Of a stretch of 64,000 nt of DNA, positions 31,587 through 44,547 are shown one piece after another. Position numbers and translations under genes: made by a program. Each line of letters begins with the position of its first letter. Positions within the stretch are counted from its first letter, which is position 1. This DNA is from Alopecurus myosuroides (lineage: Eukaryota > Streptophyta > Magnoliopsida > Poales > Poaceae). The notes under the pieces are model-generated. The model saw nothing but the letters and a program-made list of their open reading frames with translations, was not told the DNA's origin and searched no databases. The stretch is from positions 270,649,092 through 270,713,091 of the forward strand of contig CM054062.1 in NCBI GenBank assembly GCA_028641055.1, written 5' to 3'.

Positions 31587-34500
31587 TGTCGCACCCGGAC
31601 TTCTAGAGGATACTCGCAGTTCCGGTGAACAGTAGTTGATTGGATTACGGGGCTTACCGGCACCCGCATCTCTTACGAGTAGGCCAACACACGTATGTGT
31701 GACAACCAACCCCTACTGTTCATCGTCTACGTAAACCATCCCATAGAAATCAGGATACTACCATTGACGTACTTCATACCATTCACACATGGTACGTCAA
31801 CGGCGTTTAACAAAATGATAGCACAACAGATCTCTAAGACACAAATAAATAGAAATAAGTTGCAAATAGCTCTCACTAGAGCAGAGATAGCAAATACAAT
31901 CATCCAGAGGACACATGTCCCAACATATCATCATTACAACACAGCGGAAGCATCCAGAATGTCTGAGTACAGACAAGATCCAAATAGGCCTAAGAGGCCG
32001 GAAACGAAAAGACGGAGCCCATCCACGTAGTCTCGGATCCTGCCCGGGTCCGCTATCTACTCGTCAGCAGCCTCGTCATACTCCACGTAGTAGCCTCCAT
32101 GGGGATCCTCGGAAACGTAGTCTGCGGAAACCACAGCCCCAAAGGGGTCAGTACATAAACGTACTGGCAAGCAAACTCACAAGATACCAAAATATACCCG
32201 TCAACACCAAGCACAGATGCTTTGGGTTCAACGGAAGAAAGGGTGATACAAAAGATGCGGCAGCGGGCTGCACTAACCAACTACAGATACATGCTACAAC
32301 TTCCGGCTAACAGAAAGGAGATAAGATAGCGTATCGTAACCAACTACAACTAACTCCAAACAAACCCATCCTGGATCTCGCCCCTTATCCAAAGAAGCAA
32401 TCCAAGGATAACTCACACAGTTGGATTAGTGATGGTTCAATGTTGTTGTGTCAATAAGCCTATTACTAGTCAAGTTATCATTAGTTAGGTGTAAGTTGTT
32501 CTGAGTACTTGTTAGCCAGTACTTTCACCAAGTCAACCATAACCGCGGAAAACACGACTTCTCGAGAAGATTTAACCCTGCAGGGGTGCACCAATTTGGC
32601 CGTACACGTAAGAATAACCCGCCAGATGGAATGCCTCCCACCAAGCGGGGCACTCAACACAACTCAACTCCTCTTCGCATCAAGCCCAAAGAACCACGTG
32701 CTGTGCGTGCGCGGCTAATCGAGCCCCCACGAAGAAAAGGGGGACCCTCATAGCACTGGAAGACCACGCCGCCCTAAATGCCGACTACAAAAGTTCCACC
32801 CTGGCCTCGGGTTCGTACCTGCATATGCATGCATCAAATGGAAAGCCCGAACTAATTGTGGCGATTTGGACGAGATGCAAATCGAGTCAAATTGAGGGGG
32901 GCGCCCATACACGCTTCCCACATGCGGATAGTGCGCTCATCATGGATCAGTAGACAAGACCCTTTTCCTAATTAGGGTCGACACTAGCAGGCCTCAAAAC
33001 CACGCCGGGCCTCCTGCCGGTGCCTTATCATCAAATTATTAGCAACCATAACATTAACAGGTTGATTGTTTAAACATCGAGCCCCAGAACATAATAAATA
33101 AGGTAACAGAAGTAACGGACAACAGACTCGAGCATAAACAACCCTAAGCATGCTAGTAAGACACGGGCAACAAGCAACAGGGTTATAGGTGTGGAGGTGA
33201 GGCTATATCAGGGTTACAGGATAACATGTGATAGGATCGAACACAAGCAACGATTCATAAGGCTAGCAGAAATAGACAACGGAAAGTATCGGTATCCAGT
33301 GTGGAAGGGAACACAATGGTTCATGTGAGTGAATACTTGCCTGCAAACTCAGTAGCCTGGTACTGAGCTAACTCCTCAGAAGTAGTGTCGTAAACCTCGT
33401 CTGTCTCAACGTCGTCGTCTATTCGAGAAGAAGCAAACAAACAACGCAGAGAGACAAACAATCAATAACATGGCATAATGCACAATCATGGGATGATGCA
33501 TGGCAATTTAACTGATGCATCAAAATAAGCTAGTTGACATGATAACACAATTAAATGCACCCATATGCAATTGGATTGCATATGGAAAAGTCCATGAGTT
33601 AAGGTTGGATTAAATGATTTACAACTGACCAACATGTGAAAGTGGATTAGCATGATGCATGGATGAGGAAAACAGAAAGAAAACAACAATAGCATCAATT
33701 TGAAATGAAGTTTACCAAGTTTGAAATTTTATTTATTAAGTTATGAAAAGTTGCTTCTTAAAGGAGTTACACAAGCATTTGTTGTTTTCACCAATTTCAA
33801 TTGTTCAAAATAAATAACAAAATTCATATTTGAAAAGAACACAAAATTTTAGGTGGAATACATGTTTCAATTATTGAAAAAGGAATTAAGATGAATTAAT
33901 TATGAATTAAACAAGTTTAAACAAGATTTAAATGAATTTAATTCAATTATGAATTTATTTGAATTTTTATTTGTTCAAAACATTTAATAAAATTCATATT
34001 TGAAAAGTTTATACTTTTCTGGTTTGAAAACATATTTTATAAGTTCAAAAATAATTTAATTTGAGCAAGTTATGAATTTAGCAAATTTAAATGATTTAAA
34101 CAAGGTTTAAATTATTTAACCAATTTTAATTATCCAAAACATGAAACAAATTTTATATTTGAAAAGGTGGTTCAAAATGGCATGGAAAACATATTTTATA
34201 TGTGACAATTGAATTAAGTTTGAATTAGTTATCAATTTAACCAAATTTAAAAGGAGTTGTTTGAATTTGAATTTAGCAAACATTTGCAAAGTTCAAAACA
34301 GAAAACAAATGATTTAAATAGGGAGAGAATTAAATTTGGTTCAGTATACATATTTCATTTATTTTATGTGAAGTTGTAAATCCAAAGTTATTTGTAATTT
34401 TAAAACAGGGACTAAACTGTAAATACTTTGGACTTAAATTAAAAAGAAAAAGGCAGAAAACATTTTTACACCGCGCAGTGACCTAGAATAGGCCACTGCC

Positions 34501-35969
34501 AGTGGGCCCTGGCCTCCGCGGTGCTCACGTGGCGCTTGCATGGCCGCAGGGTCGCTGACAGGGGGGCCTGCCTGTCAGCGCTTGCGCGAAAAAGTGTGGA
34601 TTTTATTCTGCGGGAGGGGGGACTCAAACCCTGGGCTTGGGCTCGCGCGAGCAGCGCTGCTGCCACTGCGCTGGCTCGAAATTCTTGTCAGGTAAGCAGG
34701 TACAGGGAGGTTAAGGTTCAGATCTGGGCGCGTTACTGAAACTCGACGAGGCGACGGTGGCCGGCGGCGAGCTGCTGTTGCGCTGCTCGTGCCGTGGACG
34801 AGTGCGTGCTAGGGTGTGCAGATGCAGAGAAGGAAGAGGGAGGAAGGTGGACAGAGGGAAAGCTCACCGGCGATGTCGCCGTGGCAGGGGCTCGGGGTAG
34901 AGGTGGACGACGGCGACAACAGCACGGACGGCGGCGGCGTTGCAGAGGGTCTCCGTGGCTGCTGTGGTGTCGAGGCGGTCGAGGAGGCAACGGGGAAACG
35001 ATTCCCGCCGTTAGCCAGCGAGGAGGGGAAGCAGATCGACGGCGATCATCGGAATTCAGACACGGTGGTGGCGGTGGTTCAGAGATACAGAGAGGAGCAG
35101 CGAGCGGAAAGAGAGAAGAAATCGGCGGCGCTCGAGGGAGAAGGAGGTGGAGGAGCTAGGGCAGAGCTCGAGGCCTAGGGTTTATAAGGAGGAGGGGAGC
35201 GAGCTCGCAGCCGTCTGCTGCTCGCTGCTGTCGACGTGGACAGCGGCAGATGGCTGCCGTATAGGAGGAAGAAAGGGAGGTAAGGGGTACCAGGCCGTGG
35301 GCTGGGCCTGGCTGGTGGGCGCAGCCCACTTGCTGGCCTGCCCCTCTCCTTTCTTTATTTTTCTTTCTGTTTTTTTTTTGCAGATTTGAAAAGGAAGAAA
35401 AGAAAAGGTGTTAGTGGTTAGAAAAATTTAGGGATAAATTTTTATAGATTGTTTATTGCAACAGCAACATTGTGCAATCTTTTGTTTTCAAATTTTTTGA
35501 TTTATGTTGCTGTTTGGAAAATAATTGAATTTAATTGGATATTTGAATTAAGTGATTAATTGAAACTTAAGCAATTTAAAAGCTTTTTAAAATTCATGTT
35601 TATTTGAAACAAATGATTGGAGTGATTTGTAATTTCCATAAATTTCAAATGGTTGCTGTTTGGAATTTTATTTGAATTTGAATGCAAATTGAATTAAGTG
35701 AATTATTAAAAAGAACAAATTAATAGTTTGAGCTTTCCATTTTAATGGAAACAAATGAATGTTTTATTTGAATATTTTTATTTGAAAATTGTAACAGCAC
35801 AAGTATGAACAAATATTTGAAATTTGATTTGAAAATTCAAATAGAAAACAAGGGAAAACAAATGCAAACAATTGGAAAACAATTGCAATGATTAAGATGC
35901 CATGATGCAAAACATAAAATAACAATTAGAAAACATTCTAAAGGTGATTTTCATACTTGGGATGTTACA
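31587..35969 (-). repeat. 3' LTR of the Tekay-type element (about 4.38 kb)
   Basis: Plus-strand ends are TGTCGCACCCGG (31587) and GGGATGTTACA (35969), so in the sense direction TGTAACATCCC...CCGGGTGCGACA. Bounded on the right by a G-rich tract as expected for a 3' LTR. About 32330-33330 matches, inverted, the middle of the nested element's LTR. A GC-rich part (34450-35390) has open frames with low-complexity peptides and a tRNA-like block at 34618-34685; the rest is AT-rich. The single copy means no age estimate. Confidence 0.82.
34618..34685 (-). other. tRNA-like sequence with A- and B-box motifs inside the Tekay LTR
   Basis: On the minus strand CCAGCGCAGTGG (34674-34663) resembles a tRNA A box and GGTTTGAGTCC (34630-34620) a B box; the two are about 33 bp apart, within tRNA-gene range. 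Flanking bases do not form a clear acceptor stem, so it is not a functional tRNA gene. It could be a captured tRNA/SINE remnant or an internal pol III-type promoter. Confidence 0.4.
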
Positions 35970-35987
35970 AAACGCCCCCCCTTGAAG
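35970..35987 (-). other. Polypurine tract of the Tekay-type element
   Basis: Minus-strand CTTCAAGGGGGGGCGTTT directly before the 3' LTR (TGTAACATCCC). Its G-run and position identify the plus-strand primer site. Confidence 0.75.
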
Positions 35988-36006
35988 GAATCGCGCCCCG
36001 AGATTC

Positions 36007-38130
36007 CTACTGAGAAGGGAAAAGGTCCGGATACTTCTTGCGAAGATCCTCTTCGGTCTCCCACGTTGCCTCTTTATCGGAATGATGGGACCACTGCACT
36101 TTCAAGAACTTGGTGCTCTTGTTGCGAGTCTTACGCTCGGTCTCATCGAGAATTCGAATAGGGTGCTCCTTATAAGATAGATCATCTTGCAGTTCAATGG
36201 AATCATGATCAACTGCACGATCTGGATCTTTGAAACACCTCTTGAGCTGTGACACATGAAACACATCGTGCACCTTGGATAGTTTTTCAGGAAGTTCAAG
36301 ACGATAGGCATTTTCTGCACGCCTTGAGAGAATATTGAAAGGACCAATGTATCTTGGTGCAAGCTTTCCTTTGACAACAAAACGATGAGTGCCTCTGAGG
36401 GGAGTTACACGGAGATATGCTTTGTCACCAGGTGCATAAACCATATCCCTGTGCTTGCTGTCATAGTAGCTTTTCTGACGAGACTGAGCAATCTTGAGAT
36501 TGTCACGAATGATGCGAACTTTTTCTTCGGCTTCCTTAACAATGTCAGGGCCTAAGAGTGAACGTTCACCAGCTCCAGACCAATTGATTGGACTCCTGCA
36601 TCTGCGGCCATAGAGAGCCTCAAATGGTGCCATGCCTAGGCTTGCCTGGAAGCTGTTGTTGTAGGAGAATTCAGCATATGGAAGGCATTCCTCCCATTTC
36701 ATGCCAAAAGAGATACCACATGCTCTGAGCATATCCTCGAGAATCTGATTGACTCTTTCGACTTGCCCTTGAGACTGAGGGTGATAAGCTGTGCTGAACA
36801 GAAGTTTGGTGCCCAAAGCTTCTTGAAAGCTTTTCCAGAAATGAGAAGTGAAGATGCTTCCACGGTCTGAGCTTATTTCCAATGGAACACCATGAAGAGG
36901 AACAATCTTTGCTATGTAGAGCTCTGCTAACTGGCTAGCTGAGATGGTTTCTTTGACAGCAAAGAAGTGAGCTACTTTAGTGAGACGATCAATAACAACG
37001 AAGATTGCATCGTTGCCCTTCTTGGACTTTGGAAAACCAGTGACGAAGTCCATTTCAATCATGTCCCACTTCCACTCAGGGATTTTCAGAGGTTGGAGTA
37101 GACCGGCTGTTTTCTGATGGACTGCCTTAACATGTTGACAAACGTCGCATTCAGAAACGTATTGAGCAATTTCACGTTTCATGCCAGGCCACCAATACAG
37201 TGTTTTGAGATCCTGGTACATCTTTGTACTTCCAGGGTGTATGGAGAGAGGAGTTTCACGAGCCTCCTTGAGAATGACATCTTTGAGACTTTGAACTTGA
37301 GGAACTGCAATGCATCCTTCGAAGAACACAGTTCCCTTGTCATCGATTGAGAAGGACTTAAATTTCTCCTTGCCTTCTTTGATGTGTTCTGCCATCTTCT
37401 TGATTTCAGCATCACGAAGTTGTTCAGCACGAATCTTGTCCTCGAGAGTTGGACTGGCTGTCAAGTTTGCAAGATAGCCTTGAGGGACAAGACCAAGGTT
37501 CAGTTTCTGGAATTCTTCATGAAGTGGAGGTTGGCTTTCCATGATCATGAGGTTATTGCAATACGACTTGCGACTGAGAGCATCGGCCGTAACATTAGCC
37601 TTGCCTGGAGTGTAAGAAATGGTGAGATCAACGTCTTTAATCTTTTCAATCCATCTCCTTTGCCTGAGGTTTAGATCTGGTTGAGTGAAGATGTATTTCA
37701 GGCTCTTATGATCGGAAAAGATTTCAGTGCGATTACCCAACAAGTATTGTCTCCATTTCTTGAGGGCAAACACAACTGCTGCAAGTTCAAGGTCATGAGT
37801 GGGATAATTGAGCTCATGTGCGTTCAACTGACGTGAAGCATAAGCCACAACTTGACGTTCTTGCATAAGAACTGCACCTAGACCTTGGAGAGAAGCGTCA
37901 CAGAATATTTGGAAAGGTTTGGTAGGATCTGGACCAACCAGAACTGGTGTAGAAGTGAGTTTAGTCTTCAGGAGATTGAAACTTTCATCACATTGTGCAG
38001 ACCAAACGAACTTCTTGTCCTTCTTTGTGAGGTCAGTGAGAGGTTTGGCAATCTTGGAAAAGTTTTGGACGAAACGACGGCAATAGCTAGCCAAGCCAAG
38101 AAAACTTCTTACTTGCTTCAGTCTTTGGAG
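36007..38130 (-). pseudogene. Tekay pol, 3' part: RT end, RNase H, integrase, chromodomain
   Basis: The frame is open over 36007-38169; real coding joins from about 38130. Order: connection domain ([18 protein letters not shown]), RNase H ([36 protein letters not shown]), integrase zinc finger ([11 protein letters not shown]...CDVCQ), core with Asp in [11 protein letters not shown], Asp in [11 protein letters not shown] and Glu in [11 protein letters not shown]-terminal [11 protein letters not shown], and a chromodomain at the end ([37 protein letters not shown]). The chromodomain targets integration to particular histone marks in this group. It is separated from the upstream RT frame by a single-base frameshift. 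Confidence 0.88.
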
Positions 38131-39463
38131 GTTTCCAATCAACAATTGCTTTAACCTTTTCTGGATCAATGGCTATGCCCTTGGCGGAGATGACATGACC
38201 AAGGTAAGCAACTTCTGGAATCCAGAACTCACATTTGGAGAACTTGGCATATAGACGATGCTCGCGAAGTTTCATGAGAGTGAGACGAAGATGTTCTTCA
38301 TGCTCTTCCTCGGATTTTGAGTAGACAAGAATGTCATCGAGATATACCACAACGAACTTGTCGAGGTATTCATGGAAGACAGAATTCATGAGTCGAGAGA
38401 ATGTCGCCGGTGCATTGGTGAGACCAAAGGACATGACGGTGAATTCATATAGACCGTAGCGAGTGGTGAAGGCTGTTTTTGGAATATCCTCTTTTCTGAT
38501 CTTTATTTGATGGTAACCCATTCTCAAGTCCAACTTTGAGAATATTGAGGCTCCAGCAAGTTGGTCAAAAAGATCATCAATACGAGGAATTGGATACTTG
38601 TTTTTGATGGTTTTCTCGTTAAGAGGACGATAGTCAACAACGAGTCTCTTTGTGTGATCCTTCTTCGCAACGAACAGAGTTGGGCAACCCCAAGCCGAGG
38701 AACTAGGTTGAATGTAACCTTTTTCCATGTACATATCAATTTGTTCCTTCAACAACTTCAGCTCGGGAGTTCCTATCTTATAGGGATGCTTAGAGATTGG
38801 AGCAGTACCTGGCTCAAGCTCGATCACGAACTCAACAGCTCTGTCCGGAGGCATCCCTGGCAACTCTTCTGGAAAGACGTCAGGGAATTCGCAAACCACC
38901 GGAACATTTTCAAGTGAAGGTAGAGGTTTTGCATCGAGGTTGCATAGCTGAAAGGAACTTGATTCATTTGGAGAATAGACTATCTGGCCAGAGGGGTGGA
39001 ACAGAGTTATTGACTTCTGAGCACAGTCAATTCTAGCTTTATTGGCTTTCATCCAATCCATACCAAGAATGACATCAATGTCAGAATTGCCAAGCAGTAT
39101 GAGAGAAGCAAGGAATATGTGGCCTCCAATTAGAATTTGATTTCTGTGACTGATCTTGGACGTTTGCATAGTTGCTCCAGGGGAGATTACCACTAGCGGG
39201 GAACCCAAACCAACAAAAGGGAGCTTAATTGCTGTCGCAAAGATCTTTGACACGAAAGAATGTGATGCTCCGGTATCAAACAACACTTTAGCTGGGTTAG
39301 AGTTTACGGGAAATGTACCGAGAACGACGTCAGGAGCTTCCTCAGCTTTGTCGATCTTGACATGATTCACCCTCGCGGTCCTCCCGACAGGCCTGTTGTT
39401 GGAGTTGAAGGCCTTAGGCGGGGGAGCGCGCACCATTGCCTGGTTTGTGTTGGGACGAGGTGG
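38115..39463 (-). pseudogene. Tekay pol, 5' part: protease and most of RT
   Basis: Open frame on the minus strand whose apparent N-terminus (39464-39595) belongs to the neighbouring Tat LTR and is not part of this gene. Protease: [14 protein letters not shown] and [54 protein letters not shown] and the active-site [11 protein letters not shown]. The frame runs out at about 38087 (KKFSWLG, then TAG) while the correct continuation ([10 protein letters not shown]) is in the next frame, placing a one-base indel near 38115-38130. Gag is missing. Confidence 0.88.
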
Positions 39464-39946
39464 TGGTGGATGTCGTGGGGTTATCACGGCAGACGTTACC
39501 GGGGGTAACTGATCTTGGGGCAAGACGACACAGGCGTTTGGGAGAGGGTTTAGCTCAGAGGAAAACATGATGGAACTCGATCTAGTAGCCGGCAATCAAG
39601 TCGCCGAGTCTCCGATCTCAATGTATTAACTCGATCTTTCGTATACACTGGATGCTCGATATTAAACGGTACTACTAGGGTTCTTAGATCTCTCTCAACT
39701 AGGCCTAGGGGTCGGTTTATAAAGCACCCGTACCCCCTGGCTTACTCTCCAAGGCGCACCCTGAATCCTACCCGGACACCGCATACAAACTCTAACTTTC
39801 CTTTACCGTAACCCACAATCCGGGTTACGAGGCCTACAAACTTGGGCCTTCCAGAAGTTGCTTTACCCTTAGCCGGATCTTGCGCAGCGTCCTTTCGGCC
39901 GGGTTATGCCTTGGAGTTGGCCTACCGGGTTAGCATCCCTCCATCA
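39464..39946 (-). repeat. 3' LTR of Tat family 2 (about 480 bp)
   Basis: Plus-strand ends near TGGTGGATGTCGTGGGG and CCCTCCATCA, giving sense TGATGG...CC(A)CCA. TGTCGTGGGGTTATCACGGC near the left end echoes TGTCGTGGTGGTGTCACGGC of family 1. A minus-strand TTTATAAA at about 39716-39723 is a likely TATA box. There is no second LTR in the window to confirm the ends. Confidence 0.7.
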
Positions 39947-39957
39947 GTAGTCCCCAG
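39947..39957 (-). other. Polypurine-tract-like sequence of Tat family 2
   Basis: Minus-strand CTGGGGACTAC directly before the LTR start TGATGG; compare CGGGGACTGC before TGTCGG in family 1. Confidence 0.55.
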
Positions 39958-40333
39958 AATAGCTTGGGCTTCACGGATCCTTCCTTGAAGCGCTTGCTAT
40001 TCCCTGAAAAGACATCAAATGCCCAAATGCATGAAGGCCGGGTTAAAACGCTTCAATAAACAGCTAGGCCCAACTCCACAGTGGCCATATAGTAACCCGG
40101 CTCCTCTCCAAATACCCGGCTTAGCTTTCCGGGTCTAAGCCCTGATAAAAGTGTCAAGATCCTGCACTTTACTCGATAATTGATTTTGATATTATGAAGA
40201 ATATCTCTTTCTTATTTCTACCCAGATATCACGTTCAACACTTAAAGCGCATTTCGCAAGACTCAAACAGATAGCCGTTACTCCGTAATCCCCGGCTCCC
40301 GCTCGTGGAACCAATCTTATCCACATGAACCAT

Positions 40334-41139
40334 TATAAATATGGTCGCAGGGGTAACCCTAACCCCACCGGCTCACTTCCCCCCATTCCTCTTTCTTTCT
40401 TCCTCCGCGCTCAAGTTCACAGAGGGCCACCACGAAAATCCCGCGCGCATCACCGGAGCCCACTGGCCGCCGGCTACGCTCCGCCACGGCACACCCTGCA
40501 CCGCCGCCAAGATCCGCCGCCAAACCCCCGACCGGCCCGCCGGGAATCGCAAAGGGGCATCAATCTTGCGCTATTTGCCTTTGTCGAGCTTCGCTTCGAT
40601 CTCCTCCAGTAAGCCTCTCATACCCGTTAACTGGCCTCCGCAATTTCTCGATTTCTTCAGATTAGATCTAGGTCAACCCGCCGGTCATTTTCCCGGTCAT
40701 GACGAATTAAGTTACTTGTACTCACTCTAGTTCATCCAATGGATTAGATATTAACTTTGCTTTACTCCCCTACTTCCCATAGCTGCTAATTTTGCCACAA
40801 ATCCAGAAATAGAATCTCTAACCTGGGCTCGGGCCGCCCAATTTTTCCGCCCTCACCTCTATCATCCGGAAAATCTTCCCTTTTCCGACTCCCTTTATTC
40901 GTAATAGGTACCCGTGTAACCATCCATCACCCTCAAACATTCTTTCAATGCATAAGCCTCTATGATTTTTATAATGACGCTTCATACCCGGATAGCTTGA
41001 ACCTTGCTCCACGAAATGACACCCGGATAGTATGTAACTTCTATATTATCTCAATGCCACTCACCAATACTCGACCCATTTATGGTTTCCGGATCTTATT
41101 CCTTGTATCCTTCTACCTTGTGCTTTGCAGGTCAATCAC
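40334..41139 (+). promoter_or_regulatory. Promoter and intron-bearing leader of the family 2 antisense gene
   Basis: TATAAATA at 40334-40341 is followed by a GC-rich leader with CTCCTCCAG|GTAAGC-like donor at 40609 and a TTTGCAG acceptor ending at 41130. The ATG at 41140 is nine bases after the acceptor. An intron in the 5' leader is inferred from these sites only. Confidence 0.55.
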
Positions 41140-44100
41140 ATGGCTCCCAAAAAGCAGGGAAAAACTCCAGCCAAGGCCAAGACCACCAATTCCATATCCG
41201 CCAACTGGGCGCGATCTTCGGTCACCAAGGCCAAGTTAGAAGAACTGGCCGAGTTAGGGGTTCTACCCCCTCAAAAGGAGATCCACTGGAGGGTGCCGGG
41301 CAACGAGACCCGGCCTACCCCGGCGAAGGACGAGGTAATATGTTTCGTGGAACACGTGACCCGGGGCTTCCGTCCTCCGGGTCACCCTTTCTTCCGCGAT
41401 ATTCTAAGCCATTATGGCCTTCGCATTTTTGACATAGGGCCTAATTCCGTATTAAATATCTCCCACTTCATCGTTCTCTCCGAGTCATACTTGTGCACTC
41501 CGCCAAGTTTGGCTCTTTTTGTCGAGCTTTTCCAGTGCAAACCGTGCCGCGAAAGCGGTGACGTGGCACTTCTCGCTTGCGGCGGGGTTTCTATCCAGCG
41601 CCGCAAGAATTCTCTGATGCCACCCCTCACTCTCAACTCCCACGTCAAACACTGGCAACTCTCGTACTTCTACTGCCGAGACACCTCCCCACCCGGCCAA
41701 AAGAAACTGCCGGGTTACTCGGAAGGCCTTATCGATATCTCCGAGTCTTTTAATGCCTTTGCCCCTGACTCGGACAGGGAGGCCATCCGGCCTTTATTAG
41801 CCAAAATCTCTGTTTTGTCGGCCCAAGGTCTCATTGGGCTTAACCTGGTGAAAACTTGGGTCGATTTCCGGATCCAACCCAACTCCATCCGCACTAAGTT
41901 AATGTGCGAGTATTCAGGGCACGCTACGGACTCGCTCCGGTACTCCACCCACAGCTTTGCAGCCGGAGATACCAACAAAACTATCAAGAGCTTCTTGACA
42001 GAGAAGATGGAGGTAATCCAGAACATAGCCGGATTAGAACCCTTCACTCGGGAAAACCCAACCCCCAAGGTAAAGACTCGATTTTCATATTCTTTCTTTC
42101 ACACCTTCCACTCGATATGACTAATAACCCTTACTCTTATACCTTCCTCCCAGGCTGATGATCCCTTTTGGAAGATTGAAACTCCTCCTAACTCCGAAAA
42201 CCCAGAGGAGCAAGAGGAGGGCATTAACTCGGATGAAGGTGTGTTTCGAACTTCACGCAATTCCCTTGAATTCATCATGTCCCGCTCTTCATTTTCCAAC
42301 TGGGACTTTGATAACTTCCAGAGTCAGAGGACAAGGATGAAGGAGAAGAGACCGACGGCAAAGTAGAATCCGCCAGTGACGAGGAGGAAGTAGAGCCGAC
42401 AGTCAAAGTCGGATCTAAGAGGAAACCCTGAGGGGCCGCCCTCCAGGTTTCATATCGCCTCCTTGCATTCAATTCGTGTTCCTTTGATGATATACATGAG
42501 CTAACTTGACGTTATTCCACTGGCCATATTTGAAGGAGTCGCTGATGACCAAGCGCAGAGCGACTCGAAATAACCCGGGTGATGATGCTCTTAACCCGGG
42601 TATTTCAATGTCTCCAACTCGGCGCGCTGGTATTTACCCTATCCTTTCTCGGACGAAACGATTTTCCTGAATCATTCCCTTATGAAATCTTGCTTGATAC
42701 TTTTCAGTTTCCCCCGGGTCCAGCAGCGAATTCCCTTCGGACTTTGCGGTGAATACCGGGTAAAATCCCTTTCCTGATGTTCTATCACATCTTCGTCACC
42801 CTTTCCTAATTGTACACTAACTGCTCACTCATACCATATATAGGGCCACGGTCGTTATTAGCGACCAAGAGGATATGGAGACCGACGACCCGGGTAAGGG
42901 GAGCCTGGCTGATAAGACAACAGCCGCGTCTAGCGGCGAAAAGCAAGCGTCACCAATAAACCCGGCCAGACAAGAAGCCGAGTATCCGATAGCCTCTCAT
43001 GCAAGCAAGAAGGGCAAAACCGCAACTCTGGGTGCGGGAGAGGGAGCATCGGATTCCGACATTCGAATGACCCAGAGGCCGCCTTCTGCTAAGAAGAAAA
43101 CTCCTTCTCCGAGGTTCCAAGGCCCCGGGTCTTCTAATACGGGTAATGATACCTTTGATGAACTGATGAGCGCTCTCCTCAATATGAAGACGTCAGAGAG
43201 CAATATTCTGGAGTGCATGGCCGCCGAGCACCAGGTAACAACAATTGATATCTCACAGTATACACTTAGTCCCCAAGTTCCGAGCATAACTTTGTTGAAG
43301 TTATGCTTGGTACTTTATTCAATAGTCGGCTTGCCATGATACCCGACTGATACTTGTGCCCCTTGTTCTTTACAGGCACAGATGACCCGGTCTGACGAAG
43401 TTTTGCTCAAGACCGAACAACTTCTTCTTGCAGAGGTGAAGCGTAGGGAAGCCCTTGAGGCTGACATGGAAACCTTGAAGAAGGATGTTTCTAAATACAA
43501 GAAGAAGTGCACTACTGCTCAAACCGCACTGAAAAAACTATTGGACCAGGTTACCGATACCTATCGCATCTTGCTTAGTAAGTATTTGCTGCCGACTGAC
43601 TTCATGCCTTTACTTTATTATATGATACTCGGGATTACTGATACGTTCTTCCTTTGTTTCAACTGTAGGTGCCAACCTTGCGGCCCCAGAGGAGGATGCC
43701 ATTGCCAAGGCTAGAACCTTAAAGACTGTGCTCCGGACTTTCTTTGCCGGCACGAAGTTTATACTGGATGCCGTGAAGTGGCCTACTGAGGTATATCCGG
43801 GTGAAGAAAATCTCATCCAAGCCTGCTCCACTGTGCCTGCCTGGATTGAAATCTGGAAACGCTCGGCATGCCGGATTGGTATGACCTGGGCCTTTACCCT
43901 GGCCAAGGCTTACTTTCCGAAGCTTGACCCGGCAAAGGTAATATCCGGGTTTCCAGAATTCAAGGCAGATGGTTCCAAGTTTACACCCAAGGACTTCAAG
44001 TCCATACAGTCCGCAGTGCGCCACTCGGCCACCACTTTGGCCGATAGTATGGATCTGAACACAATTATGAGCGCATACGATGCTGAAGGCAAAATCGTTA

Positions 44101-44354
44101 CAGAGGACACACCCCCGCCCTTTGATGTTTTGGAGAAATGGGCTGCTGACTCGGCCAGGAAGAGGGAAGAAACTGCAAAGAGAGAGGCCGAGTTAAGATC
44201 AGGGCCAACCACCTCTACACCAGCTGTTCTTCCGCCTGTCCGTCCTGCCTTGAAGAATCCGGGTGATGATGCCGATAAAGCCAAAGAGCAAGTCCAGGAG
44301 CAAGACCCGGAGGCCAAGGGCAAAGACGTGGACCCTACTCAGGAAGCCGAATAG
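41140..44354 (+). pseudogene. Antisense spliced gene of Tat family 2 (PF04195-like), one in-frame TGA
   Basis: Eight coding exons join in phase: 41140-42069, 42154-42238, 42322-42446, 42536-42629, 42708-42759, 42844-43234, 43376-43577, 43669-44354. Exon 1 (310 codons) starts MAPKKQGKTPAK and carries the putative gypsy-type transposase domain (VICFVEHVTRGFRPPGHPF, ILSHYGLRIFDIGPNSVLN). Exons 2-6 are acidic/low complexity. Exon 7 is a short coiled coil (LAEVKRREALEADMETLKK). Exon 8 has a more complex region (VLRTFFAGTKFILDAV) and an acidic tail. TGA at 42429-42431 interrupts exon 3, whose phases otherwise fit, suggesting a nonsense change from CGA. Role unknown. Same position and orientation as the family 1 gene, with weak protein similarity but matching intron positions at the end of exon 1. 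Confidence 0.75.
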
Positions 44355-44547
44355 GCAGTTACCATCGAAATACCTCGATCGTCTGATACTTTTGTTCGAA
44401 ACAAGTATTCTTTTGACGGTGCGCCTGTGCACCCTTGATACTGGTGTCGCAACTTGTAACGCACTTTAATTCTGTGATGCACTTCGTGCCTTTCTAGGCG
44501 GTTTGATGAACTTGATACTTGTCTATCTTATTCCTGATAATCCAACT

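Larger units (their letters stand above)
31587..39463 (-). mobile_element. Tekay-type chromovirus (Ty3/gypsy), 5'-truncated, frameshifted
   Basis: Minus-strand element. Left part is its 3' LTR (31587-35969), then a polypurine tract, then pol read leftward from protease through integrase to a C-terminal chromodomain. The gag and 5' LTR are absent: at about 39464 the sequence passes into the LTR of a second Tat element, which apparently inserted at the gag/protease border. One frameshift splits RT. The chromodomain plus YLDD-type RT and long LTR fit the Tekay/Del branch of chromoviruses. Confidence 0.85.

Noticed and set aside
34618..34685. A functional tRNA gene
   Set aside because: A- and B-box-like words are present, but there is no paired acceptor stem or convincing anticodon arm, so it is reported only as tRNA-like.
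34794..35178. Two overlapping plus-strand frames of about 120 codons in the Tekay LTR
   Set aside because: Low-complexity Gly/Arg/Glu peptides in a GC-rich LTR segment, no domain.
39464..39595. N-terminus of the Tekay protease frame ([15 protein letters not shown])
   Set aside because: These codons are in the LTR of the second Tat element; the frame is open by chance across the insertion border.
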